From the NCBI GenBank assembly GCA_019739335.1, contig CP073261.1, forward strand, positions 1,246,818-1,310,817: a DNA stretch of 64,000 nt, given 5' to 3'. The DNA is from Erythrobacter sp. (GTDB lineage: Bacteria > Pseudomonadota > Alphaproteobacteria > Sphingomonadales > Sphingomonadaceae). Below, one piece after another: positions 50,779-59,920 of this stretch (positions are counted from its first letter, which is position 1; each line of letters starts with the position of its first letter). The notes beneath the pieces are model-generated. The model searched no databases, was not told where the DNA came from, and saw only the letters and a list, made by a program, of their open reading frames with translations. The translations under genes and the position numbers were made by a program.

Positions 50779-51756
50779 TCAAATTCCACCACCAGTAAGT
50801 CTCTGGCAAATAAGGTCTAATTGATCGAGGGTGCGGAACCGCACGGTGACCGAACCGGTCCGCGGATCTTCATCTGTCACAATCTTCACCGGCAGGCCGA
50901 GAAACTCCTCGAGGTGGTTCTCCACCGCCGCGATATCCGCGTCCTGCGCCGGATCGCGGGAAGGCCGGGCCTGCCTGCGTGCAGGCGATTCGCCACCGTT
51001 ACGGCTCTTGCGCGCCAACTTCTCGACTTCGCGGACCGAGAGTCCCTGGGCAACAGCCTGCTTGGCGATCTCCTCGGCGTTCTCCAGCCCGATGAGCGCG
51101 CGCCCATGGCCCATGTCGAGCTTGCCCACTTCGAGCAGGTCCAGCACTCCTCCCGGCAGCGAGAGTAATCGCAGCAGATTGGCGACGTGGCTGCGCGATT
51201 TTTCCACCATTGCGCCGATTTCGGCTTGGGTCATATCCTCGAACTGGGCCAACCGCTGGTACGCGCGGGCTTCCTCGATGGGATTGAGGTCTTCGCGCTG
51301 GATATTCTCGATCAGCGCGAGCGCCATGACCTCCCGATCATCCAGATCGCGTATGATCGCCGGGATTTCGTGGATTTGTGCCTTCTGTGAGGCACGCCAG
51401 CGGCGCTCCCCCGCAACCAGCTGATACTTGCCACGCGGCTGCGGACGGACAATCACCGGCTGGATTACGCCCCTGCTGGCGATAGAAGCAGCCAGCTCGG
51501 CCAGCGCCTCTTCATCGAAGTGGCGCCGTGGCTGGTCGGGGTGCGGTTCGATATCGGCGACGGCCAACATTGCCAGGCCATCGGTGCGGATCACGCCACC
51601 GTTCGCGACCTCTTGGCCACCCGGGCTCGATGGAGGACGCTGGGTTACCAGCGGCTCCTCGCGCCGCGCATCTCCCATCAGCGCACCCAGTCCGCGTCCC
51701 AGCTTGCGCCGTGGCGGATGGGCCTGCGCAGGCGTATCCATATCGTTTTCGCTCAT
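50779..51756 (-). CDS. parB: Chromosome partitioning protein ParB
   Basis: ParB binds parS sites, slides as a CTP-dependent clamp and works with ParA to move origins apart. The 325-residue protein has the N-terminal GRGLGALMG ParA-contact, the CTP-binding GERRWRA box, a helix-turn-helix (MTQAEIGAMVEKSRSHVANLL) and a C-terminal dimer domain. It overlaps parA by four bases. Two parS-like sites lie inside rsmG and one upstream of mnmG, 0.8-4.3 kb away, as expected. Confidence 0.97.
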   Translation of the reverse strand: MSENDMDTPAQAHPPRRKLGRGLGALMGDARREEPLVTQRPPSSPGGQEVANGGVIRTDGLAMLAVADIEPHPDQPRRHFDEEALAELAASIASRGVIQPVIVRPQPRGKYQLVAGERRWRASQKAQIHEIPAIIRDLDDREVMALALIENIQREDLNPIEEARAYQRLAQFEDMTQAEIGAMVEKSRSHVANLLRLLSLPGGVLDLLEVGKLDMGHGRALIGLENAEEIAKQAVAQGLSVREVEKLARKSRNGGESPARRQARPSRDPAQDADIAAVENHLEEFLGLPVKIVTDEDPRTGSVTVRFRTLDQLDLICQRLTGGGI

Positions 51757-52529
51757 GCTGCCACCTTCTGTGCCGGGAGCCGTCCGATCAGTTCACGCGC
51801 CAAGGCCATATATGCGCGACTTCCGGTGCACGAATGATCGTAAACCAGTGCCGGAAGACCGTGACTTGGCGCTTCGGACAAGCGCACGTTGCGCGGGATC
51901 ACCGCCTCGAAGACCAGATTGCCGAGACATTCGCGGACATCGTCCGCCACTTGATCGGTCAATCGGTTGCGGCGATCGAACATCGTCAAGGCAATGCCAA
52001 CGATTCCAAGATCGGGGTTAAAGCGCTGCTGCACCTGCTCGACAGTTTGTAGCAACTGACTGAGGCCCTCTAGGGCGAAAAATTCACATTGCAGCGGCAC
52101 CAACAAGGTATCAGACGCGCAGAGCGCATTCAGGGTCAAGAGGCCAAGCGAGGGAGGACAATCGATGAAACAGATATCATGCCCGGTGTGGCGGGCGAAG
52201 GCATCGCGCAGCCGGTGAGTGCGATTCTCTACTCCCACCAGTTCGATTTCCGCGCCACTGAGGTCGACAGTGGCCGGAACAAGATCGAGGCCGGGAATGG
52301 TCGTTCGCATGATGCAATCGGCCAGTGGAGCCTGATCGACCAATACATCATAGCTAGAAAGGTCACGATCGGCGGCGCGAATGCCGATGCCGGTCGATGC
52401 GTTCCCCTGGGGGTCCAGGTCTGCCAGCAGTGTCCGCCAGCCGCTCGCGGCCATGGCGGTGGCGATATTGATCGCCGTGGTGGTCTTGCCCACACCGCCC
52501 TTCTGGTTAGCTATGGCAACGACGATCAT
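51753..52529 (-). CDS. parA: Chromosome partitioning ATPase ParA
   Basis: ParA forms ATP-dependent dimers on the nucleoid that pull ParB-parS complexes. The 258-residue protein has the deviant Walker A KGGVGKTTT (K10 to T18) and FIDCPPSLGLLTLNAL. It overlaps rsmG upstream and parB downstream by four bases each, the standard rsmG-parA-parB order near alphaproteobacterial origins. Confidence 0.97.
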   Translation of the reverse strand: MIVVAIANQKGGVGKTTTAINIATAMAASGWRTLLADLDPQGNASTGIGIRAADRDLSSYDVLVDQAPLADCIMRTTIPGLDLVPATVDLSGAEIELVGVENRTHRLRDAFARHTGHDICFIDCPPSLGLLTLNALCASDTLLVPLQCEFFALEGLSQLLQTVEQVQQRFNPDLGIVGIALTMFDRRNRLTDQVADDVRECLGNLVFEAVIPRNVRLSEAPSHGLPALVYDHSCTGSRAYMALARELIGRLPAQKVAA

Positions 52530-53152
52530 GGTAGCGGTGGCCTCCCTGTGCCGACAAGAACGCCCGCTTCGGGATCCGTCCGGGATTGTTCCACGTGGAA
52601 CATGTTTCGGACGTTCGCGGGCTGCTCAGCCAGTTCTTGCGCGCCCGACCGCCCTTTCGGCAACACCCAGCGGGTAGAGTGTGTGGAAAACCGGGCGGAT
52701 AAGTTCAGCAGCTTGCCCAATGGCGCGAAGGCCCGCGCAGTGATTACCGAAGCGTTGTGGCTATCCACATTTTCGAGACGAGAACCGTAAACGGTACAGC
52801 GAACGAGGTCGAATCGGACCCTGATTCCCTCCAGCCAATCGATCCGTTTTCTCCGCGATTCAACCAAGCCCATCGAAATTTCCGGTCGGGCGAGCGCAAT
52901 CACCAGTCCGGGCATGCCTGCACCCGAACCAAGATCCAGCCATCGACAAGTTTCACGTGGAACGTGGTCAAGCAGCTGGAGACTGTCAGCCAGATGCCGC
53001 TGCCACACCGAATCGAGGCTCGCTGCCGACACAAGATTCTGCCTTGCATTCTCTTCCGCCAACAGCGCCGCAAATTGCTCCAGCCGCGCCATCGCGGCAT
53101 CATCGCACCGCCCCGCACAAAATGCACGAGCCGCTTCTTCGCTATCGATCAT
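52526..53152 (-). CDS. rsmG: 16S rRNA (guanine527-N7)-methyltransferase RsmG
   Basis: RsmG methylates G527 of the 16S rRNA; loss gives low-level streptomycin resistance. The 208-residue protein has the SAM-binding [10 protein letters not shown] and [14 protein letters not shown]. The parS-like palindromes at 52587 and 52949 are within its coding sequence and are read as MFHVEQ and VPRETCR. ATGA overlaps link it to mnmG and parA. Confidence 0.95.
   Translation of the reverse strand: MIDSEEAARAFCAGRCDDAAMARLEQFAALLAEENARQNLVSAASLDSVWQRHLADSLQLLDHVPRETCRWLDLGSGAGMPGLVIALARPEISMGLVESRRKRIDWLEGIRVRFDLVRCTVYGSRLENVDSHNASVITARAFAPLGKLLNLSARFSTHSTRWVLPKGRSGAQELAEQPANVRNMFHVEQSRTDPEAGVLVGTGRPPLP
52587..52602. 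other. parS-like ParB-binding site 1
   Basis: TGTTCCACGTGGAACA is a perfect 16-bp palindrome within rsmG, two mismatches from the broadly conserved parS consensus TGTTTCACGTGAAACA. It lies beside parAB and near the inferred origin, where parS is expected. Confidence 0.85.
52949..52964. other. parS-like ParB-binding site 2
   Basis: AGTTTCACGTGGAACG keeps the central 14-bp core with one asymmetric change and lies in rsmG, 362 bp from site 1. It is a weaker match than the other two sites. Confidence 0.7.
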
Positions 53153-55002
53153 GCCACCCGATTACGGCGTTTCGCATGGACCAGCAATGCCGCAAGCGCC
53201 GCCGGAGTTATTCCTCGCACTCGTCCAGCTGCGGCGAGGTTGCGCGGGCGGGCCGTAGACAGGCGCTCGACCATCTCGTTCGATAGCCCCGGGACCTCCG
53301 AAAAGGGGAACCCCTCTCCCAAGACCAAGGCCTCACTATTGCGTAAATCACGCAATTCAGCATCTTGCCGCTGGAGATAGGGCGCATAGACGGCATCCTC
53401 CGCCAGTTCCCCGGCCAGCTCGGAGGTGGGGTCATATACCGGATCGAGCCAGGGCAAGAGGCTCTCCATAGAGAGCTCGGGAAAAGTCAGCCATTCACGC
53501 AGAGGTTTGCGCCCGGCATCGCGCTTGATCGCTAGCCCAGCATCCGCCAGCTCTCCTGCCGCTACTGCCTGATCGAGCACGTCGTTCCACGAGGATCGCT
53601 CCTCCTCCCGTCGAGCGAACCAATCCTGCCGCTCGGCACCCAAACAACCTGAATCTGCGGCCAATGGCGTTAGCCGCGTCGTGGCATTGTTAGCCCGCAG
53701 TCGCAGCCGGTACTCAGCTCGCGCGGTAAGCATCCGGTATGGTTCGCTGACCCCATGAAGGGTGAGATCGTCGATCATCACCGCCATATAGCTGTTGGCA
53801 CGATCTAGGGCGGGTGGAGCCCGCTCCAGAATGTTACAAGCCGCGTGCATACCCGCCATCAGACCCTGTGCGGCCGCTTCCTCATAGCCGGTCGTGCCGT
53901 TGACCTGCCCGGCACAGTAGAGGCCTGGCATCGCACTGAGCTGGAGATCCGGGCCAAGCGCGCGCGGATCGATATGATCATACTCGACCGCATAGCCGGG
54001 CACTTCCATTACAACGTGCTCCAACCCCTCCATCGAGTGCAGCACTGCAAGTTGCACGTCGATCGGAAGCGAAGTGCTTATGCCGTTTGGGTATACCAGA
54101 TGTGTGTCGAGGCCTTCGGGCTCGAGGAAGACCTGATGGCCGTCGCGGTCCGCAAAACGGTGGATCTTGTCCTCGATCGACGGGCAATAGCGCGGACCTG
54201 CCGCTCCGATGGCGCCGGTAAACAGCGGTGAGCGGTAAAGGTTTGCGGCGATGATGTCGTGCGCTCGGGGGTTCGTGCGGGTAATGGCGCAAAAAACCTG
54301 GGGATTTGCGCGTCGCGGGGTGAGCGGCGACATCGTCCAGGGTTCGCTATCGGAGGGTTGCTCCTCCAATCGCGCCCAGTCAATCGTACGCCCGTCGAGC
54401 CGTGGTGGCGTGCCCGTCTTGAGCCGTGCCATCGGCAATTCTGCGGAGCGGAGCTGAACCGCCAGCTTCTGCGCAGAGTTCTCGCCAATCCGCCCGCCCT
54501 CAAATCGCTCCTCGCCTCTGAACAACGTGCCGCCAAGGAACGTGCCCGTGCAAAGGACAACCGAGCGCCCCGCGATCTCACTCCCGTCGCTCAGGCGGAG
54601 GCCGACGATTCGGCCTCCCTCGCTGAGCAGCTCGGAGGCCTCGGCCTCGATAATCAACAGATTGTCCTGCTGCGCCAGCATCGCCTGCACCGAGGCCCGA
54701 AACAACCGGCGATCGGCTTGCACGCGCGGCCCCTGCACCGCGCTGCCCTTGGAGCGATTGAGCATCCGGTAATGAATTGCGGCCGCATCCGCCGCGCGGC
54801 CAATCAACCCGTCAAAAGCGTCGACCTCGCGTACAAGATGGCCCTTGCCAAGGCCGCCGATCGCCGGGTTACAGCTCATCGCTCCGAGCTTGCTTGCATC
54901 GAATGTTATCAGCCCGGTGCGCGCGCCCATCCGCGCTGCAACAGCCGCTGCCTCGCATCCGGCATGACCGCCGCCAACAACGATGACATCAAACATCTCC
55001 AT
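53149..55002 (-). CDS. mnmG: tRNA uridine-5-carboxymethylaminomethyl modification enzyme MnmG (GidA)
   Basis: MnmG with MnmE adds the cmnm5 group to U34 of several tRNAs, using FAD and NADH. The 617-residue protein has the FAD-binding [38 protein letters not shown] and the family's [10 protein letters not shown]. The ATG at 55002 is chosen (the GTG at 55005 is adjacent, and a further ATG lies at 54996). It leads the mnmG-rsmG-parA-parB series, all joined by four-base overlaps. A parS-like site lies 55 bases upstream. Confidence 0.96.
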   Translation of the reverse strand: MEMFDVIVVGGGHAGCEAAAVAARMGARTGLITFDASKLGAMSCNPAIGGLGKGHLVREVDAFDGLIGRAADAAAIHYRMLNRSKGSAVQGPRVQADRRLFRASVQAMLAQQDNLLIIEAEASELLSEGGRIVGLRLSDGSEIAGRSVVLCTGTFLGGTLFRGEERFEGGRIGENSAQKLAVQLRSAELPMARLKTGTPPRLDGRTIDWARLEEQPSDSEPWTMSPLTPRRANPQVFCAITRTNPRAHDIIAANLYRSPLFTGAIGAAGPRYCPSIEDKIHRFADRDGHQVFLEPEGLDTHLVYPNGISTSLPIDVQLAVLHSMEGLEHVVMEVPGYAVEYDHIDPRALGPDLQLSAMPGLYCAGQVNGTTGYEEAAAQGLMAGMHAACNILERAPPALDRANSYMAVMIDDLTLHGVSEPYRMLTARAEYRLRLRANNATTRLTPLAADSGCLGAERQDWFARREEERSSWNDVLDQAVAAGELADAGLAIKRDAGRKPLREWLTFPELSMESLLPWLDPVYDPTSELAGELAEDAVYAPYLQRQDAELRDLRNSEALVLGEGFPFSEVPGLSNEMVERLSTARPRNLAAAGRVRGITPAALAALLVHAKRRNRVA

Positions 55003-55056
55003 CACCCGTCACTAACGCCGGGATCTATGCGGGTCAAAACCGATTGTGCTGAACGT

Positions 55057-55072
55057 TGTTCCACGTGGAACA
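55057..55072. other. parS-like ParB-binding site 3
   Basis: A second exact copy of the TGTTCCACGTGGAACA palindrome, in the mnmE-mnmG gap, 2.5 kb from site 1. Two identical copies plus the variant within 2.5 kb of parAB make chance very unlikely. Confidence 0.88.
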
Positions 55073-55073
55073 G

Positions 55074-56348
55074 TCACTTGCCGATGCAGAATCGCCCGAA
55101 CAACGCGTCAAGCACGTCCTCCGTTGACGCGCGCCCTGTCAGTCCATCGAAGGCAACTCGCGTCAGGCGAAGGCTTTCGGCAACGAGCAGCGGATCGGTA
55201 GCCAGTGCCGCCGTTGCAAGTCCGGCAAGCCCTTCCTCAAGCCGTACTCGCTGGCGTGCGTTGATTGCCGCAGTACCCGGTTTGGGCATAGCCGCCTGCG
55301 CCGCGTTGAGCAGCGCATCACGAAGGTCTGAAAGGCCTTCGCCAGTAAGTGCTGAAACGCCAAAGTCGGACCGATGTTTTGCGACATGGTCTTGACGGTC
55401 ACATTGCGCGTCAATTTCCCAGGCACCAGCGGGCCCCTTCCCTTCCGGTCCAAGCCACAAGACAAGGTCTGCCCGACTAACCTCCTCCCCCGCCCGCGCA
55501 ATTCCGATGGCCTCGATCCGGTCTTCTCCCGGCGCGCGCAGTCCGGCCATGTCGACGAAGGTGAAAGGTATGCCAGCAAGCGCAACCGACTGGGTCAGCA
55601 CGTCCCGCGTAGTGCCCGGTATGTCTGCGGTTATCGCAGCCTCGCTGCCGGTCAAGGCGTTGAACAAAGTCGATTTCCCCGCATTCGGGGGGCCGGCAAG
55701 AGCAACCCGAAAGCCTTCCCTCAATACCTCCGCATGGGGTGCTGCGAGCGCCTCCCGCAGTTCCCTCGCCAGCGCAGACAGTTCCAGCGCAAAGTGCTGC
55801 GGAAGGCCGGAAACATCACCTTCGTCGTCGAAGTCTAGCACAGCTTCGACCTGTGCCGAGAGCACCAGGACCCGTTCCCGCCAGCCTTCCACCTGCCGTG
55901 AAAGCGCACCGCTGGCCATCGAAATGGCGCTGCGCCGCTGGATCTCGGTTTCGGCAGAGAGGAGGTCGGCCAAACCCTCAGCTTCGGCCAGATCGATCCG
56001 ACCGTTGGCAAAGGCGCGGCGAGTAAACTCGCCCGGTTCCGCGCGTCTGCACCCCGGCACTTTACCCAGCGCCCGCTCGACCGCAGCAATGACCGCACGA
56101 CCTCCATGGCAATGGAATTCCGCCAGGTCCTCACCGCTCACCGAATGCGGGCCGGGAAAGAACAGCACCAACCCGTCGTCGAGCAAGTCGCCGGCTGCGT
56201 CATGAAAGTTGGCCCGCGTAGCCCTGCGCGGCGGCGGGACCATGCCAGCAACCAGGGAAAGGGCTGACTGAACTTGCGGCCCGGTCATGCGAATCACCCC
56301 TATCCCGGCAGGCGGTGCGCCGCTAGATAGGGCAAATATTGTAATCAT
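55074..56348 (-). CDS. mnmE: tRNA modification GTPase MnmE
   Basis: MnmE is the GTPase partner of MnmG in cmnm5U34 synthesis. The 424-residue protein has an N-terminal folate-binding domain (DTIFALSS type), a helical domain, the G domain inserted at about residues 215-345 (GPPNAGKS 219-226, DIPGTTRD, DMAGLR) and the C-terminal CIGK. The guanine-specificity motif NKxD appears as AQCD (314-317), a departure that may be a lineage variant. It is close to mnmG, 71 bases upstream of it on the same strand, with a parS-like site between. Confidence 0.95.
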   Translation of the reverse strand: MITIFALSSGAPPAGIGVIRMTGPQVQSALSLVAGMVPPPRRATRANFHDAAGDLLDDGLVLFFPGPHSVSGEDLAEFHCHGGRAVIAAVERALGKVPGCRRAEPGEFTRRAFANGRIDLAEAEGLADLLSAETEIQRRSAISMASGALSRQVEGWRERVLVLSAQVEAVLDFDDEGDVSGLPQHFALELSALARELREALAAPHAEVLREGFRVALAGPPNAGKSTLFNALTGSEAAITADIPGTTRDVLTQSVALAGIPFTFVDMAGLRAPGEDRIEAIGIARAGEEVSRADLVLWLGPEGKGPAGAWEIDAQCDRQDHVAKHRSDFGVSALTGEGLSDLRDALLNAAQAAMPKPGTAAINARQRVRLEEGLAGLATAALATDPLLVAESLRLTRVAFDGLTGRASTEDVLDALFGRFCIGK

Positions 56349-56357
56349 TACAACAGG

Positions 56358-56630
56358 TTAATCGGCATCACCAGTCTTCTCCGACGGCGCGGCGCCGCCT
56401 GTCATATTCCGGCTCGCCCCTTCGACGAAACTTTGGAACATTTTTAGCCCCATTTGCCCCATCGGCGCCAGCTGCTGCGCATATTGCTCGAGCTGCTCGG
56501 TGTTCGAAACGCCCTGCATCGCCTTCGCAATTGTATCGACATAGATTGCATTGGCCTGCTCGACATTAGGCAGTCCCATGAATTGCCGCGCCTCTTCAGG
56601 AGTGCAGTCGATCTCGATATGGACTTTCAT
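56358..56630 (-). CDS. DUF6489 family small protein
   Basis: The 90-residue protein begins MKVHIEIDCTPEEARQFMGLP, with a predicted helix, a hydrophobic/Met-Gln-rich middle (QQLAPMGQMGLKMFQSFVEG) and an acidic tail. It belongs to a small alphaproteobacterial family of unknown function with some similarity to phasin-like helices. The ATG at 56630 has a usable GGGA ribosome site nine bases upstream. It lies nine bases before mnmE on the same strand, so co-transcription is probable. Confidence 0.88.
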   Translation of the reverse strand: MKVHIEIDCTPEEARQFMGLPNVEQANAIYVDTIAKAMQGVSNTEQLEQYAQQLAPMGQMGLKMFQSFVEGASRNMTGGAAPSEKTGDAD

Positions 56631-56681
56631 GGCAGGCGTCCCTTCTCTCTCATCCGGCAAGCTGCCCGCCAGGGCAGGCGA

Positions 56682-57938
56682 CTACTGGTTCATCGTCGCG
56701 AAGAAATCTTCGTTGGTCTTGGAATCCTTCATCTTGTCGAGCAGGAATTCCATCGAATCGATCGTGCCCATCTGCATCAGGATGCGGCGCAGGACCCACA
56801 TCTTGCTGAGCTGCGCCTGATCGACCAGCAGTTCTTCCTTGCGGGTGCCGGACTTGCCGACATCGAGCGCCGGGAAGATGCGCTTGTCGGCCACCTTGCG
56901 ATCAAGCACGATTTCGCTGTTGCCGGTGCCTTTGAACTCTTCGAAAATCACTTCGTCCATGCGGCTGCCGGTGTCGATGAGCGCAGTGGCGATGATCGAG
57001 AGCGAGCCGCCTTCCTCGATATTGCGCGCCGCGCCGAAGAAGCGCTTGGGCCGCTGGAGCGCATTGGCATCGACACCGCCGGTCAGCACCTTGCCCGATG
57101 ACGGGACGACAGTGTTATACGCGCGGCCAAGACGGGTGATCGAATCGAGAAGGATCACCACGTCGCGCTTGTGTTCGACCAGCCGCTTGGCTTTTTCAAT
57201 AACCATTTCAGCGACTTGTACGTGGCGCGAAGCTGGTTCGTCAAAGGTGGAGGAAATCACTTCACCCTTCACACTCCGCTGCATGTCAGTGACTTCTTCC
57301 GGCCGCTCGTCCACCAGCAGCACCAGCAGGATCACTTCGGGATGGTTATCGGTGATGGCCTTCGCGATGTTCTGCAACAGAACCGTCTTGCCGGTCCGTG
57401 GCGGGGCGACGATCAGCGCGCGCTGGCCCTTGCCCTGCGGGCTGATGAGATCGATCACGCGCGCCGACTTGTCCTTGACCGTCGGGTCCTTGGTGTCGAG
57501 ATTCAGTCGCTCATCGGGGTATAGCGGGGTGAGGTTGTCGAAATTGGTGCGGTGGCGGACGGCTTCAGGATCGTCGTAATTCACCTTGAGCAGCTTGGTC
57601 AGGGCAAAATAGCGTTCGCCATCGCGCGGGGCACGGATCTCGCCTTCGACGGTGTCACCAGTACGTAGGCCCATTTTACGGACCTGGTTGGGCGAAACGT
57701 AGATATCGTCCGGTCCGGCCAGGTAATTGGCTTCAGGCGAGCGGAGGAATCCGAAGCCGTCCTGAAGCACTTCGATGGTGCCGATGCCGAGGATTTCCTC
57801 GCCATCCTCGGCCACTTCCTTAAGGATCGCGAACATCAGGTCCTGGCGGCGCATGGTGCTGGCGCCTTCGACGCCCATTTCCTCGGCCATCGAGACCAAT
57901 TCTGCCGGCGTCCGCTGTTTCAGTTCTTTCAAATGCAT
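56682..57938 (-). CDS. rho: Transcription termination factor Rho
   Basis: Rho is an RNA-dependent hexameric ATPase that terminates transcription. The 418-residue protein has the RNA-binding N-terminal region ([22 protein letters not shown]), the Walker A PPRTGKT with Lys184, and the downstream [11 protein letters not shown] and [20 protein letters not shown] motifs. The length is normal. It lies 51 bases upstream of the DUF6489 gene, and the order hemJ-rho-DUF6489-mnmE-mnmG fits the origin-proximal cluster of this order. Confidence 0.97.
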   Translation of the reverse strand: MHLKELKQRTPAELVSMAEEMGVEGASTMRRQDLMFAILKEVAEDGEEILGIGTIEVLQDGFGFLRSPEANYLAGPDDIYVSPNQVRKMGLRTGDTVEGEIRAPRDGERYFALTKLLKVNYDDPEAVRHRTNFDNLTPLYPDERLNLDTKDPTVKDKSARVIDLISPQGKGQRALIVAPPRTGKTVLLQNIAKAITDNHPEVILLVLLVDERPEEVTDMQRSVKGEVISSTFDEPASRHVQVAEMVIEKAKRLVEHKRDVVILLDSITRLGRAYNTVVPSSGKVLTGGVDANALQRPKRFFGAARNIEEGGSLSIIATALIDTGSRMDEVIFEEFKGTGNSEIVLDRKVADKRIFPALDVGKSGTRKEELLVDQAQLSKMWVLRRILMQMGTIDSMEFLLDKMKDSKTNEDFFATMNQ

Positions 57939-58107
57939 GATGGTATTTCCGTCTTGGTTGGGATGCCGGCGGGCCGATTGGGCTTGGAGAAAGCAGACCC
58001 GGTCGCCTGTGAAGCGCGACCTCTAGCCGGTGATGCAACCGCAATATGGCACGGCCCCACCGCGGTCAATTCTCGATTTACAGCTGCCCGATGATTCCGG
58101 CGGGCAC

Positions 58108-58551
58108 TCAGAACGGTTTGACGATAGCCAGCACGACAATCAGCGCCGCAGCCACGCCGGGGACTTCGTTCAGCAGCCGCATCTGCTTGCCCGACAGCGA
58201 CGGTTCGCCGCGCGCCAACTTCTTCGCATAGGCCGAGAGATATCCGTGGTAGCCGGACAGGGCCAACACCAGAAGCAGCTTCAGATGGAACCAGCCGCCC
58301 ATCGGCACCAGCCGGGTGCCCAGCAATGACAGGCCCAGCACCCAGACGACGATGATCGAAGGCAGCAGGATGATCTTGAGCAGCTTCTGTTCGCGATCGG
58401 CATAGCGCGCAGCTTCTTCCGATCCGGCGGGCGCTTCCTGGTGATAGACGAACAGCCGGGGGAGCATGAACAGCCCGGCCATCCAGAAAATCACGAAGAT
58501 GATGTGCCCCGCCTTGAGCCAGAGATAGATCGGCGCGAGAAATTCCTGCAT
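58108..58551 (-). CDS. hemJ: Protoporphyrinogen IX oxidase HemJ
   Basis: HemJ oxidises protoporphyrinogen IX to protoporphyrin IX in the inner membrane and replaces HemY/HemG in many alphaproteobacteria. The 147-residue protein has four predicted membrane helices, a first-helix His (LKAGHIIFVIFWMAG), FVYHQEAP and the LKLLLVLALSGYHGY segment. It is the CopD-like family member next to hemE, whose pathway it completes. Confidence 0.94.
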   Translation of the reverse strand: MQEFLAPIYLWLKAGHIIFVIFWMAGLFMLPRLFVYHQEAPAGSEEAARYADREQKLLKIILLPSIIVVWVLGLSLLGTRLVPMGGWFHLKLLLVLALSGYHGYLSAYAKKLARGEPSLSGKQMRLLNEVPGVAAALIVVLAIVKPF

Positions 58552-58589
58552 CGCTGTCCTCTATCCAGCTTCCGCCGCGCCGTCACCCA

Positions 58590-59606
58590 CTAACCGCGCA
58601 GCACCGCCAGCAATTGCTCGACGTGGGCGATCGGAGTTTCCTTGTCGATCCCGTGGCCCAGATTGAACACATGCGGACGGTCGGCAAAGGCATGGCAGAT
58701 CTTGCCCACCTGCGCGTCCAGACCTTCCCCGCCTGCCAACAGCAACATCGGATCGAGATTGCCCTGCACGGGCATTCCGCCGGGCAACTGGGCGGTGATC
58801 CAGTGCGGATCGATGGTTTCGTCCACTCCCACCGCATCCACGCCGGTTTCGCGGGCATAGGCGGGCAGCTTGGCACCCGAACCTTTCGGGAAGCCGATGA
58901 CCGGAACCCCCGGTCGCGCTTCGTGGATGGCAGCAGCAAGCCGCGCGTTGGGGGCGATGACCCAGCGTTCGAACTGGTCGGGGCTGAGCGAACCCGCCCA
59001 GCTGTCGAACAATTGCACCGCTTCTGCGCCCGCATCGATCTGGCCGAGCAGATAGGTGAGACTTGCCGCTTCGATCGCATCGATCAGCGACTGGAAAGCT
59101 GCAGGATCGCGATAGGCGAGCGAGCGCGCCGCGTGGTGATCTTTCGACCCCTGCCCCGCCACCATATATGTCGCCACCGTCCACGGCGACCCGATGAAAC
59201 CGAGCATTGTCACATCGTCCGAAAGCTGAGCCTTGGTCAGCGCCACTGTGCGCCAGACCGGCTCGAAATGCCGCGGTGCCGCTTCCAGCGCCTGCCATGC
59301 CCCGTCCACCAGCGGCGGCGCGAGGCGCGGGCCTTCCCCGGCTTCGAACCACAGATCCTGCCCCAGCGCGTGCGGCACGATCAGGATATCCGAAAACAGG
59401 ATCGCCCCATCAAAACCGAAGCGATTGATAGGCTGCAGGGTGATCTCTGCCGCTGCCTCGCTGTCATAGACCAGTTCGAGGAATCCGCCCTTTTCCGCCC
59501 GCAACGCGCGGTACTCCGGCAGGTAGCGCCCAGCCTGCCGCATCAGCCACACGGGGCGCTTTTCGGTTCGTGTACCACACAGGTTTTCGAGAAGGAGTCC
59601 GGGCAT
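58590..59606 (-). CDS. hemE: Uroporphyrinogen decarboxylase
   Basis: HemE decarboxylates uroporphyrinogen III to coproporphyrinogen III. The 338-residue protein has the PVWLMRQAGRYLPEYRALR start signature and GFIGSPWTVATYMVAGQGSK. The ATG at 59606 was chosen over a TTG five codons earlier because the family begins close to this point. It borders the inferred origin and is transcribed away from it, with hemJ 38 bases downstream. In Caulobacter hemE also borders oriC. Confidence 0.96.
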   Translation of the reverse strand: MPGLLLENLCGTRTEKRPVWLMRQAGRYLPEYRALRAEKGGFLELVYDSEAAAEITLQPINRFGFDGAILFSDILIVPHALGQDLWFEAGEGPRLAPPLVDGAWQALEAAPRHFEPVWRTVALTKAQLSDDVTMLGFIGSPWTVATYMVAGQGSKDHHAARSLAYRDPAAFQSLIDAIEAASLTYLLGQIDAGAEAVQLFDSWAGSLSPDQFERWVIAPNARLAAAIHEARPGVPVIGFPKGSGAKLPAYARETGVDAVGVDETIDPHWITAQLPGGMPVQGNLDPMLLLAGGEGLDAQVGKICHAFADRPHVFNLGHGIDKETPIAHVEQLLAVLRG

Positions 59607-59624
59607 CCTGAGAGAGTCCAATCC

Positions 59625-59646
59625 AATAAATAATTATTATATATAA
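59625..59646. other. A/T-only 22-bp stretch, candidate DNA unwinding element
   Basis: Twenty-two consecutive A/T bases occur immediately upstream of hemE, in a window of about two-thirds G+C. Position and composition fit an unwinding element of an origin; part of it may also serve as the hemE promoter. Confidence 0.55.
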
Positions 59647-59775
59647 GGATTCAGTAGATAGTTGGGCCTGTGGATTGCGGGGATTACCGGTCTTCGCCGG
59701 ACTCCTCCCGCGCCGATCGGCGATGCGGCAGGCATCGACTCGTTGTCTTTGCGCGTCAAGCAATGCTTGTCCCCG

Positions 59776-59784
59776 TTACCCACA
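59776..59784 (+). other. DnaA-box-like 9-mer
   Basis: TTACCCACA differs by one base from the consensus TTATCCACA. It lies in the middle of the inferred origin and is the best single DnaA-type match there. Confidence 0.45.
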
Positions 59785-59920
59785 GGCTGGGCAAAAGTGC
59801 TACAGCCTGCGCATGAAGCTGCGCGCGCAATGGCCGGTAGCGGGGGTACAATTCCATCCATAGCTTGTCCGCCATTCCCTCCCGTGGTTTATGCGGCCAA
59901 CTGTCCACAGGGCGCATCAC

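Larger units (their letters stand above)
59607..59920. other. Predicted chromosomal replication origin (oriC)
   Basis: This gene-free stretch of about 314 bases lies between divergent hemE and the PPSR gene, the junction where oriC is found in Caulobacter. It contains a 22-base pure A/T run, an otherwise rare composition here, near one end and three DnaA-box-like 9-mers: TGTGGATTG at 59669, TTACCCACA at 59776 (one mismatch to TTATCCACA) and CTGTCCACA at 59901. parAB with three parS-like sites is 4.5-9 kb away, and flanking genes point outward on both sides. No classical dense cluster of DnaA boxes is seen. Confidence 0.7.

Noticed and set aside
52761..52769. CTATCCACA, one mismatch to a DnaA box.
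   Set aside because: Single copy within the rsmG coding sequence, without A/T-rich surroundings; the gap at 59.6-59.9 kb is a better origin candidate.
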